In this document: positions 56,608-64,000 of the stretch, in pieces
Layout of the letters: the number at the start of each line of letters is the position of its first letter
How positions within the stretch are numbered: position 1 is the stretch's first letter
Assembly (NCBI GenBank): GCA_964652565.1
Contig: CAZZEC010000004.1
Coordinates: forward strand, 13,211 to 77,210
DNA: 64,000 nucleotides
Source: JBCCTX01 sp964652565
Lineage (GTDB): Bacteria > Bacteroidota > Bacteroidia > J057
Reading direction: 5' to 3'
Notes under the pieces: model-generated
Told to the model about the DNA's origin: nothing
Seen by the model: only the letters and a program-made list of their open reading frames with translations
Databases searched by the model: none
Program-made: the position numbers and the translations under genes

Positions 56608-57990
56608 ATGAAACCACAACTCCTACTCTTTAGCACACTCATTAGCATTATTCTCTTTTCTTGTACCCCAAACGATCCACCTCCCCCAGCCCCACCTAAT
56701 ATCATATTCCTGCTTACTGACGATCAGCGTTGGGATGCCATGGGAGCTATGGGTAATGAACACATCAAAACGCCCAATATGGATCGATTAGCCTATGATG
56801 GCATCAGATTCCAGCATGCCTATGTCACCACTCCTATCTGCGCTATTAGTAGGGCTAGCATCTTTTCCGGCCAGTATGCACGAAGACATGGTATACATAA
56901 TTTTGCCAAACCATTTGATTCTACGCAGTGGCAGAATACCTATCCCTACTTAATGAGAAAAGCGGGATATTTTACGGGATTTCTAGGCAAATTTGGCGTA
57001 GGCAGAGAGTTACCTGCAGAAGAGTTTGACTTTTGGAGAGGTGTCCCGGGTCAACCTAAATACGAGCATACAGATGAGAATGGGAACTATATACATTATA
57101 CCAAAATACTGGAAAATCAGGCACTTACCTTCCTGGATACCATACCATCAGAAAATCCCTTTTGCCTATCTGTGAGCTTTAAAGCACCCCATGTACAGGA
57201 TACCGATCCCCGACAGTTTCTCTACGACTCTGCCTACCAGACCTTATTTGCCGATGTAACCCTTCCGCCGCCGCCTATGAGAGAAGATGAGTACTGGGAG
57301 CGCTTTCCTGAGTTTTTTAAAGCAGATAATGAATCGCGAAGACGCTGGAACATGAGATTTGCTGATGAAGAGATGTACCAGCGCAGTGTCAAAGGATATT
57401 ATCGACTCATATATGGAGTGGATGTGTTTATCGGGGCAGTGTTGGAAAAACTCGAGCAGATGGGCCAGGCCGACAATACGGTAATAGTGCTGTTGGGAGA
57501 TAATGGCTTTTTCTTGGGAGAAAGGGGATTAGCGGGTAAATGGTATGCCTATGATGAATCCATACATGTACCGCTATTTATATATGATCCTAGATTACCT
57601 GCAGAATTAAGAGGACAACTCATAGAACCGATTGCCTTGAATATCGATATTGCCCCTACCCTTCTCTCTATGGCTGGTATACATGTACCATCAAGTATGC
57701 AAGGCGAAGACCTATCTGCTTTATACAAGGGTAATAACCCCGAAGATTGGAGAACTGATTTCCTATTTGAACATCCTTTCGATCATCCCAGAATACCGAA
57801 ATCCGAAGGGGTAGTAAGCCTGACAGAAAAGTATTTTATCTACCCTGAAGTCGACCCCATCCACGAAGAATATTACGATTTGGTTAAAGATCCACAGGAA
57901 GACAACAACCTGATCAAAGATCCAAACTATGCTCAACAAATAGAACATATCCGAAATAGAATGGATACGCTAATACAAAGGTATCAATAA
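56608..57990 (+). CDS. Sulfatase lipoprotein
   Basis: 460 residues from the ATG at 56608, chosen because it starts a lipoprotein signal (MKPQLLLFSTLISIILFSC); upstream in-frame starts give an implausible N-terminus. Metal site NIIFLLTDDQRWDAMG, formylglycine motif ICAISRASIFSGQYARR (Cys type, third position I instead of P), FKAPHVQDTDP, second metal site VVLLGDNGFFLGERG. Length and motifs fit S1-type glycan sulfatases. Needs a formylglycine-generating enzyme. A decayed second sulfatase start follows directly downstream. Confidence 0.92.
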   Translation: MKPQLLLFSTLISIILFSCTPNDPPPPAPPNIIFLLTDDQRWDAMGAMGNEHIKTPNMDRLAYDGIRFQHAYVTTPICAISRASIFSGQYARRHGIHNFAKPFDSTQWQNTYPYLMRKAGYFTGFLGKFGVGRELPAEEFDFWRGVPGQPKYEHTDENGNYIHYTKILENQALTFLDTIPSENPFCLSVSFKAPHVQDTDPRQFLYDSAYQTLFADVTLPPPPMREDEYWERFPEFFKADNESRRRWNMRFADEEMYQRSVKGYYRLIYGVDVFIGAVLEKLEQMGQADNTVIVLLGDNGFFLGERGLAGKWYAYDESIHVPLFIYDPRLPAELRGQLIEPIALNIDIAPTLLSMAGIHVPSSMQGEDLSALYKGNNPEDWRTDFLFEHPFDHPRIPKSEGVVSLTEKYFIYPEVDPIHEEYYDLVKDPQEDNNLIKDPNYAQQIEHIRNRMDTLIQRYQ

Positions 57991-57991
57991 T

Positions 57992-58204
57992 AAGCACAGG
58001 TTATCACGTAGGTCATTCTCCTACCTGGGGATCTTAATCTGCCTAATAAGTATATTCTCTCGTGAAAAGGAAAAAGAAGAAGAGGTAAAATCCTAATACC
58101 CCAATATGCTCATTTTACACACTGACCAATGGCGAGCACAAAGACTGGGATATATGGGTAATCCTGATGTTATTATACCTAACATAGACAGATTAGCTAT
58201 GGAC
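57992..58204 (+). pseudogene. Decayed 5' fragment of a second sulfatase
   Basis: In one frame: a decayed lipoprotein signal (SYLGILICLISIFSREKEK, where the lipobox Cys position reads Arg, CGT), an in-frame TAA (58094-58096), then sulfatase N-terminal core YPNMLILHTDQWRAQRLGYMG and NPDVIIPNIDRLAMD. The canonical form is PN-hhh-D-DQ-R...G..-TPNIDRLA. It stops at the 3' end of the minus-strand gene at 58193 and overlaps its last codons by about 12 bp. No start codon is visible. Remnant of a sulfatase gene truncated by a rearrangement. Confidence 0.8.
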
Positions 58205-59914
58205 TTTTTCCACATCAGGAGTAAGAATATCACTTAAAATTATTTTCGATATCAAATACGTAGGTCTTACTCCTGCCTCTCCCAAACTTCCAGAAGCCAA
58301 GGTGCTTCCGGTGATCAGTGGATTATCAGATGCATAATATGCATAACGAACACTGATATTTTGGTTGACGCTTTTACGAATCAATGATTCTGCCTGAATA
58401 GCTTTTTGATAATGCGCCCCCTCCATTTCCAATCCTATCGCTTTCCAGGAAGAATTTTTGAAATATGCCAGCACATCACGATTCTGAAGGGAAGTACCCA
58501 GCACTGTAATCATCGGGCCTTGATAGACATTACCTTCATATGAGGAGAAATCGTCTAAGGTCAATGTATTATCTATGGGATAATTATCAGCAGTACCTTC
58601 AAACACATGTGCTGTAGGGATCATAATATCACCTTTTCCTCCCTTTAATACCCCTGCTTTACCCATTATGGATACAGACCTTATGGGCATCTGTTGTTGA
58701 TGGCCTTTCAACTTCACAGGCTTTAGAAGCTCATCCATGGTTTCATAGGCTTGCTCCCCAAAGGCATAATCCATAACAATGAGTACGGGCTTTTCCTCAT
58801 TAACATATCGATCCTCAAACTGTATTTCAGAAGATAGATCATAGCAGTTGAGCTTAGAAGTATCAAATATCTGTACAGTAATATTAGTACCTGAATAATC
58901 TTCGATTGTATACATCCCATGCTCTTCTGCAAAGTTTTTCACTTGCTTTCTTAGATGTTCACTTTCAGCTTGACTTAGTAATAGCGCAATTTCCTCCAGA
59001 GATAGATCATCATCCAGCACTTTTCTCAATGCTGCATGTGCATATAGACAATTCATCACACTATGAAGATTTGCACTGATGATGTGCATGGGGCGAGAAA
59101 GCAGTTGATGCTTGAATAAAAAGCCTTTGATATTCTGTGCCCACTTCTCTCCATATATATGATGACCTATGCGCTCTCTTAACGTAGGTGTGAATGATAT
59201 TTCGCGAAAAAGTTGCTTATCTTCTCTATCCATGGCGATTTTTCCCAGCCAATACACTACGTGAAACATTCCATTGTTAGTAGCACTGTTGCCAGATAGT
59301 CTTGTACAAGCATATCTTGTTTCAGCTAACGTACGACCCAATATAGTACTCAAATAGGTAAATGCCTGATCTCTGTTTTTATCTGTAATAAGCAATCTCC
59401 TGGTTACAATATCTTCCAACTTTTGCCAGGCTACCGTAGGCTTCCCCTCTTCATCAAGTGCGTGTATTCTTATCTTTCCCGCCTCCAGGTACATGAATGT
59501 CAAATGGGTAAGAATATCATATATCTCACTCCTCCCTCTTGTAACTTCTATGTACATATGGTCTCTATCTATTCGATAGCAATTCCTGCGACGCTTAGCT
59601 GGAATGATAATTTCAAACCCTGCATCTCTATATCCTTCTTCAGATATTAATTTGACGAACCTGCATTCTTCAATCCCTTTGGGCAAACGATCAATTACAT
59701 ATACCAAACCATCTAGTTCCACTTTTTCTAAATCTCCTAAAGATCCATATATCTCTGGACGCAACGTAAGCAATGCCTCAGATAATACCTCTCCAATTTC
59801 ACCTAATCTTCTATATGCGCCACTATTGAATAGATGACGCATCTCAATGTACAATCGCTCAATAGCTGCACGGGATGCCTGAGCTCTGGTTATTACTAAA
59901 TCTTGTATATCCAC
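58193..59914 (-). CDS. 573-residue protein with nucleoside-phosphorylase-like C-terminus (possibly DUF6909)
   Basis: No signal peptide or membrane segment; cytosolic. The first 360 residues are mainly helical (for example EIGEVLSEALLTLRPEIYG; YLSTILGRTLAETRYACTRL) with unknown fold. The C-terminal roughly 200 residues resemble the purine nucleoside phosphorylase/MTAN fold: VLIVMDYAFGEQAYETMDELL, VSIMGKAGVLKGGKGDIMIPTA, and IGLEMEGAHYQKAIQ, like the GxEMEG ribose-binding motif. I believe Bacteroidota homologues are catalogued as DUF6909, but this is from memory. Role in nucleotide or NAD metabolism is a guess. Its 3' end abuts a sulfatase remnant. Confidence 0.75.
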   Translation of the reverse strand: MDIQDLVITRAQASRAAIERLYIEMRHLFNSGAYRRLGEIGEVLSEALLTLRPEIYGSLGDLEKVELDGLVYVIDRLPKGIEECRFVKLISEEGYRDAGFEIIIPAKRRRNCYRIDRDHMYIEVTRGRSEIYDILTHLTFMYLEAGKIRIHALDEEGKPTVAWQKLEDIVTRRLLITDKNRDQAFTYLSTILGRTLAETRYACTRLSGNSATNNGMFHVVYWLGKIAMDREDKQLFREISFTPTLRERIGHHIYGEKWAQNIKGFLFKHQLLSRPMHIISANLHSVMNCLYAHAALRKVLDDDLSLEEIALLLSQAESEHLRKQVKNFAEEHGMYTIEDYSGTNITVQIFDTSKLNCYDLSSEIQFEDRYVNEEKPVLIVMDYAFGEQAYETMDELLKPVKLKGHQQQMPIRSVSIMGKAGVLKGGKGDIMIPTAHVFEGTADNYPIDNTLTLDDFSSYEGNVYQGPMITVLGTSLQNRDVLAYFKNSSWKAIGLEMEGAHYQKAIQAESLIRKSVNQNISVRYAYYASDNPLITGSTLASGSLGEAGVRPTYLISKIILSDILTPDVEKVHS

Positions 59915-60186
59915 TGTCTCTCATTTTATGGAATATTACAACAAATTCATCGATAGGTCAAATAGATAAGCGCAAAGTCATATTTAGCATTAGGTATCCC
60001 TCAAACAAGGATTTTTTGAGAGATTATTTCATGTATTCGAAGCACTTCTTCAAATCCCATAGATTAAATACAAAAATGTTAATTTATTTAACATTATATG
60101 TAACAAGAGTACGGTATAATCGTAAATAATAACATAAAGGATTAAAAAAATAACTAAAAAGTAAAATAATTAATTATTTTTCAAAA
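59915..60186. other. Divergent AT-rich intergenic region with inverted repeat
   Basis: 272 bp. It contains AATGTTAA-N5-TTAACATT (60075-60082 and 60088-60095), an 8-bp inverted repeat suited to an operator, and a TATAAT at 60115-60120. Promoters for both divergent genes should lie here; none was assigned with confidence. Confidence 0.4.
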
Positions 60187-60435
60187 ATGAAACTTTCAAC
60201 TTACATGGGGCTGCTATTAATAATATTGGGAATTGTACTATTAAGTACAGGCTTAATGGTTCCTAACAGTGAGAAAGAAACGATAGAAGCAAGAAATCAG
60301 GAAATAGTGATTAGTAATGTTCAAAATTCTCAATCTCTATGGAAAAATTACGCTGGAATAGTATGTATCCTCGGCGGATCGATCTTCGCACTAGCACCCC
60401 TTTACAAAAACAAAAAGAAAATATTGAGTGAATAG
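60187..60435 (+). CDS. Small two-TM membrane protein (DUF3185-like)
   Basis: 82 residues: membrane segment YMGLLLIILGIVLLSTGLMV, a short polar loop (NSEKETIEARNQEIVISNVQ), second membrane segment YAGIVCILGGSIFALAPLY, basic tail KNKKKILSE. Size and layout recall DUF3185-type stress-associated membrane proteins, which is tentative. It precedes the BON-domain lipoprotein gene by 52 bp on the same strand, and the pairing with BON/OsmY-type proteins would fit an envelope-stress unit. Confidence 0.65.
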   Translation: MKLSTYMGLLLIILGIVLLSTGLMVPNSEKETIEARNQEIVISNVQNSQSLWKNYAGIVCILGGSIFALAPLYKNKKKILSE

Positions 60436-60487
60436 TATATCAAATATTCAAATTAACAAAGAAGTAACAAACCTAAATAGAAAAAAT

Positions 60488-62080
60488 ATGAAACGAATTA
60501 CAACAAATATAAGACTGGGAATGATCCTGATGTTTGGATCATTATGTTTCCAGTCATGCGAATATCAAAATAACACCAATGCGAGTGATAGTAGTCAGGA
60601 AATGACCATTTCTCGTACATCTGACTATAGTGTAGAAATTAGCTATCTCCCCGTTGAAGACTCTTCTATTACCGAAATAGTTAATGATGAATTTCTCATC
60701 CAGAAAGGTGTAGAAGGAGCAAACATTAATGTTTCAACAGTTGAAGGTATCGTAACATTAACTGGTAAGGCTCAGAGTATATTAGAGAAAGAGCGTGCAG
60801 TAAACATCACTCAGTCGATAAAGGGTGTGAGAGGAGTTATAGATAAAATAGATGTGGCCGAATCAGAGCGTTCTGACGAGGATTTACAAATACTGGTAGG
60901 ACAAGCACTCGTTCGCAATCCATCCACCGAATTATTGGATTTGACACCCAAAATAGGCAATTCAACAGTGACGCTGAACGGTAGTGTTGAGTCCTGGCAA
61001 GAGAAGTTCATTGCTGAAAGAGTTGTAAAAGACATATCAGGAATAAACTCTGTGGACAATAATATCATTGTACACGAAAGAGAATTTCGTCCAGATAGCG
61101 AAATTAAGAAGGATATCGAGAGTATACTTGACTGGGATATTAGAGTAGATAATGAACTCATCGATGTCAACGTTGAAAATAGTGTAGTATACCTTTCTGG
61201 AATTGTTGGAAGTGTAGCTGAAAAAACATTAGCTAAGCAGCTATCCATGATGACAAGTGTTAAGGATGTAGTTCATGATGAGTTAACGGTAGAGAGATGG
61301 GCAAGAGATGACGAGACGAGAAAGTCAAAGTATAGTTTCAGATCAGATGATGAGATTAAATCAGCTATTAGTGATATATTTCTCTATGATACTCGAATAA
61401 GTAGATACAATCTGGATATTTTCGTAGAAGATGGTTCAGTCACTCTTACAGGTGTAGTGTCAAATATAAATGCAAAGGAAGTAGCTGAGCAAGATGCGAG
61501 TAATATTGTCGGAGTTTGGAATGTAAAAAATCTTATCAAAGTAGAAGAACCATCGCAGATTCAAGACTCATTAATTCAGGCTAATGTCGAAAATGCTTTT
61601 ATAACAGATCCATATCTCGAAAATTATGAGATCGGAGTAACTGTATCAGACGGTAACTTATTACTGTCAGGAGTAGTTGACAATTCTTTCGAGAGAAATA
61701 GAGCTAAGCAAATTGCTTCTTACATAAAAGGAATTACGAAAATAGATAACGACTTATCTGTAAATGATGGAAACTATATGCCATATGTATATGACTACAG
61801 CTTTCATACTTACTATGTACAAGACGAAGTTAGAACAGAATTTGAAAATATAAAGACTGATAATGAAATTTTAGCAGACACAGAAGAGCAAATTTATTGG
61901 TCGCCTTTTGTGAATGAAGAAGAAGTCGAAGTTACAGTCGATAACGGTGTCATAACATTAAGAGGTACTGTATTGACACCTAGAGAAAGAATGCTAGCTG
62001 AGAAAAATGCCTATGAAGCAGGTGCAATATCTGTAACAAATGATATTTATGTAGCCTATGGACCTAACCCTATAAACTAA
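60488..62080 (+). CDS. Lipoprotein with six BON domains
   Basis: 530 residues from the ATG at 60488 (MKRITTNIRLGMILMFGSLCFQSC, lipobox FQSC); an upstream in-frame start at 60428 gives no signal sequence and is rejected. From about residue 66 to the end there are six BON modules of about 75 residues, each with a G-x-V-x-L-x-G turn: GIVTLTGKAQ, STVTLNGSVE, SVVYLSGIVG, GSVTLTGVVS, GNLLLSGVVD, GVITLRGTVL. BON domains bind phospholipid or envelope partners in OsmY/DolP-type proteins. Probably outer-membrane-attached and stress-related. Confidence 0.88.
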   Translation: MKRITTNIRLGMILMFGSLCFQSCEYQNNTNASDSSQEMTISRTSDYSVEISYLPVEDSSITEIVNDEFLIQKGVEGANINVSTVEGIVTLTGKAQSILEKERAVNITQSIKGVRGVIDKIDVAESERSDEDLQILVGQALVRNPSTELLDLTPKIGNSTVTLNGSVESWQEKFIAERVVKDISGINSVDNNIIVHEREFRPDSEIKKDIESILDWDIRVDNELIDVNVENSVVYLSGIVGSVAEKTLAKQLSMMTSVKDVVHDELTVERWARDDETRKSKYSFRSDDEIKSAISDIFLYDTRISRYNLDIFVEDGSVTLTGVVSNINAKEVAEQDASNIVGVWNVKNLIKVEEPSQIQDSLIQANVENAFITDPYLENYEIGVTVSDGNLLLSGVVDNSFERNRAKQIASYIKGITKIDNDLSVNDGNYMPYVYDYSFHTYYVQDEVRTEFENIKTDNEILADTEEQIYWSPFVNEEEVEVTVDNGVITLRGTVLTPRERMLAEKNAYEAGAISVTNDIYVAYGPNPIN

Positions 62081-62136
62081 CGTCTTATTCTTAAGACATG
62101 TTCTTTTCGCAAACTTTAAAAACAAAACACAATAAA

Positions 62137-62868
62137 ATGAAATTTAATAAGAAAACTAAAACATTAATCAATAATTTAATATCAACATTAGTTGCTTTCA
62201 GTCTAATAGCATCTGTAGCTCAGGCACAGGATAAAAAGGTTACCAGAGGTGATAAGAAATATGATTCAAAGACTGTGGAGAAAAGGCTCGACAATCTACA
62301 TATAGAGGCTTACTCCATTATGGAGAATTATCCAGCGATGAACTACAACTATATATACGACAATGGAATGATGGTCGGAGTGGAAGTTAATGGTATTCCC
62401 AATGATAAAGAAAGGGAAAAATTAGAAAAACTATTAGTAACCCTAAAAAATTTCGAGGATGAAGTAACAGAAGTGGTAGAAATTAGCGAAGTATACTACG
62501 TAAGTGAAACTGACCCCAAACCCAAAATGGGATACGATGATTTCTATGACAAGATTTACAATAACATTTTATATCCTGAAGAAGCAAAAAACCAAGGTGT
62601 AGAAGGTACAATATATGTAAAGTTCGTCATTGATGAGTGGGGAGAAATTAGCAGAATGAAATCCAAAACAAATATCGATGCTCAGGAAAGATATTTAGAA
62701 CAATTAAAAGAAGAAGCAGAGAAAGCGGTTGCGGCAACTAGTGGAGACTGGGTCCCTGCAAAAATTGGGAGTGAATCCGTATCGCGCTGGATGATGGTAC
62801 CCGTCCAATTCAAATTGGAAACACCTGCTGGTATGAGAAGATTGTATCCTTTTGCAGATTCTAAATAA
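62137..62868 (+). CDS. TonB C-terminal-domain protein, exported
   Basis: 243 residues from the ATG at 62137 (MKFNKKTKTLINNLISTLVAFSLIASVAQAQ, a signal peptide); a start at 62098 would add 13 residues without benefit. C-terminal roughly 115 residues match the TonB/TonB_C domain: ILYPEEAKNQGVEGTIYVKF, VIDEWGEISRMKS, and the last strand WMMVPVQFKLE. Unlike a true TonB it lacks an uncleaved transmembrane anchor and Pro-rich spacer, so energy coupling is doubtful. 56 bp after the BON gene; followed by a terminator at 62893. Confidence 0.85.
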   Translation: MKFNKKTKTLINNLISTLVAFSLIASVAQAQDKKVTRGDKKYDSKTVEKRLDNLHIEAYSIMENYPAMNYNYIYDNGMMVGVEVNGIPNDKEREKLEKLLVTLKNFEDEVTEVVEISEVYYVSETDPKPKMGYDDFYDKIYNNILYPEEAKNQGVEGTIYVKFVIDEWGEISRMKSKTNIDAQERYLEQLKEEAEKAVAATSGDWVPAKIGSESVSRWMMVPVQFKLETPAGMRRLYPFADSK

Positions 62869-62892
62869 TTAAATAATCACCTTAACTAATGC

Positions 62893-62922
62893 AAGGCTAC
62901 CTCTTTCGAGGTGGCCTTTTTC
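62893..62922 (+). terminator. Rho-independent terminator of the BON/TonB-type unit
   Basis: Arms AAGGCTACCTC / GAGGTGGCCTT (62893-62903 and 62908-62918, with one G-U pair), TTTC loop, then TTTTCT. The remainder of the 321-bp gap to 63190 holds the activator-like sites, IHF-like site and sigma-54 promoter listed next. Confidence 0.8.
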
Positions 62923-63040
62923 TATTAATTAAATATATTAATATTGTTTTTCATCTCACCTGTTGGGAATTTTATATCTTTATATTCGAAAAGAAATTTA
63001 TACCTAAAGAATTCCTACCATTCATATAACTGGATATACA

Positions 63041-63080
63041 TTGTTTCATATTGGAGCAAAAGTGTTTCAATGTAATACAC
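63041..63080 (+). promoter_or_regulatory. Tandem activator-site-like inverted repeats upstream of the third ABC unit
   Basis: TTGTTTCA-TAT-TGGAGCAA (63041-63059) and GTGTTTCA-ATG-TAATACAC (63062-63080), 21 bp apart, same 8-N3-8 form as at 25748 and 39376. Second half-site starts 70 bp upstream of the -24 GG. Confidence 0.6.
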
Positions 63081-63123
63081 ATGATTTGTAGACAATGAAC
63101 AAATCAACTCAAAAAATATTGAT

Positions 63124-63157
63124 TATCAATTACTTACATATAGGCATATTTATTGAA
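63124..63157 (+). promoter_or_regulatory. IHF-like site plus sigma-54 promoter of the third ABC unit
   Basis: TATCAATTACTTA (63124-63136) fits WATCARNNNNTTR at every fixed position. AGGCAT-ATTTA-TTGAA (63142-63157) fits -24/-12 in register but with A for C at the last invariant base. The TCAATTACTTACA block is identical to the one at 25835-25847. Predicted start of transcription is near 63168, 22 nt before the ATG at 63190. Confidence 0.6.
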
Positions 63158-63189
63158 ACAAAAAACTAGACCCATTCACATTTGAACTC

Positions 63190-63888
63190 ATGATAGAGCT
63201 GAAAAATATTGAAAAATACTACCGTACAGGAATTAATAAAACCTACGTACTAAAAAATATACATACCAAAGTCGAGGAGGGCGAGTTTGTTACCATTATG
63301 GGACCAAGCGGAGCGGGAAAATCTACACTACTCAATATATTAGGGCTGTTAGAGTCTCCATCTGGCGGAGAATATCGTTTTTATGGAGAATTAGTCAATC
63401 GCCTGAGTGAGAGAAGACGAAGCGACATTCACAAAAATTATATTGGATTTGTCTTTCAATCCTATCATTTAATTGATGAACTGACAGTATACGAAAATAT
63501 TGAAACTCCGCTAATATATCGTAAAATCAGATCATCAGAGCGAAAAAGCATGGTCGCAGATATACTAGATCGATTCAATATTGTTGCCAAAAAGAATCTA
63601 TTTCCTCATCAACTGTCTGGAGGACAGCAACAGTTAGTAGGTATTGCTCGAGCTATTATAGGAAATCCCAAAGTGTTATTAGCTGATGAACCTACGGGTA
63701 ACTTGCACACTAAACAAGGGGAAGAGATCATGGACCTTTTTAAACAGCTTAACAAAGAAGGAGTAACCATTATTCAGGTAACTCACTCCGAAAAAAATGC
63801 TCAGTTTGGCCAGCGAATCATTCACCTTCTGGATGGCTTTGTCGACCAGGATGAGGCCCTCGTAAAATCGCATGAAAGTGAGAAGTAG
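63190..63888 (+). CDS. LolD/MacB-type ABC ATPase with non-canonical signature and D-loop
   Basis: 232 residues, closely paralogous to the ATPase at 27422. Walker A GPSGAGKST, Q-loop VFQSYHLIDELTVYENIETPL, signature LSGGQQQLVGIARAI (Leu where Arg is near-universal), Walker B LLADEPTGNLHT (His where the D-loop Asp sits), H-loop QVTHSEKNAQFG. The two changes may lower or alter ATP hydrolysis. First gene behind the third sigma-54 promoter. The stop codon lies inside a long palindrome; partners may follow beyond the window. Confidence 0.92.
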   Translation: MIELKNIEKYYRTGINKTYVLKNIHTKVEEGEFVTIMGPSGAGKSTLLNILGLLESPSGGEYRFYGELVNRLSERRRSDIHKNYIGFVFQSYHLIDELTVYENIETPLIYRKIRSSERKSMVADILDRFNIVAKKNLFPHQLSGGQQQLVGIARAIIGNPKVLLADEPTGNLHTKQGEEIMDLFKQLNKEGVTIIQVTHSEKNAQFGQRIIHLLDGFVDQDEALVKSHESEK

Positions 63889-63934
63889 AAATTAATAAGT
63901 GCAGATTTAAATCCGCACTTATTAATTTCTACTT
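63883..63934. repeat. Long near-perfect palindrome overlapping the ATPase stop codon
   Basis: Two 26-nt arms (63883-63908 and 63909-63934) pair with one mismatch and no loop. The core AATAAGTGCAGATT / AATCCGCACTTATT is nearly the same as the hairpin at 36263-36294. Probably a terminator; its recurrence at two ABC units suggests a repeated element. The last 66 bp of the window after it show nothing identifiable. Confidence 0.65.
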
Positions 63935-64000
63935 ACTTCTTTCCTATGTTATATTCTCAAAATTTTCTTAATATAAGTGTAGAATTACATCAAACATTCT

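Overview
This window reads as AT-rich chromosomal DNA of a Bacteroidota bacterium, probably a Cytophagales- or Saprospiria-like marine or sediment relative. The exact family is a guess. Supporting signs are type IX secretion C-terminal sorting domains, LytS/LytTR pairs, DUF5683 beside ParB and DapB, roughly 800-residue FtsX/MacB-type permeases in tandem, DUF6807, multiple sulfatases, TonB-type proteins, and very few Shine-Dalgarno sequences. There is one 100-N scaffold gap (42173-42272). I see no rRNA, tRNA, CRISPR, prophage or transposase.

Left part (1-25600) is mostly housekeeping and regulation: a cut glycosyltransferase; a HerA-like ATPase; PEP carboxykinase; two T9SS-exported proteins, one of them a GH13 glycosidase; a LytS/LytTR pair beside a serine hydrolase; an ABC-2 exporter divergent from a second LytS/LytTR pair; a Ca2+/cation exchanger; then a minus-strand run of NtrC-type regulator, NtrB-type kinase, ParB, DUF5683, DapB and a TerB/LETM1-like protein.

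Middle part (25600-44700) is an ABC-efflux island. It holds a HlyD/MacA-like adaptor, a LolD/MacB-like ATPase, five large FtsX/MacB permeases and two paralogous NtrB/NtrC-type two-component pairs. A second ATPase gene of the same class is at 63190. Three ABC units (25.8 kb, 39.4 kb, 63.1 kb) are each preceded by the same layout: two tandem imperfect inverted repeats (upstream activator-like), an IHF-like site and a -24/-12 sigma-54 promoter, with almost identical spacing (70-71 bp from the second repeat to the -24 GG). This is read from sequence and suggests one sigma-54 regulon controlled by the two local NtrC-type regulators, both of which carry GAFTDA instead of GAFTGA. The 25.8-kb promoter also precedes an uncalled 43-codon ORF.

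A composite intergenic repeat occurs three times (37.7, 42.0 and 48.8 kb), always between co-directional genes and in the same orientation as transcription: a GC-richer heptamer array, an exactly conserved 10-bp junction (ACGGAAATCA), then AT-rich repeats carrying CAATTTAACAAT just before the next start codon. The assembly gap lies inside one copy.

Right part (44700-64000) is accessory: an orphan AT-rich 816-residue protein, a DUF4097-like adhesin, an NTF2-like protein, two sulfatases and a sulfatase remnant, a DUF6807 protein, a coupled membrane protein pair with His motifs, a 573-residue nucleoside-phosphorylase-like protein, a six-BON-domain lipoprotein, a TonB C-terminal protein, and the second sigma-54-linked ABC ATPase.
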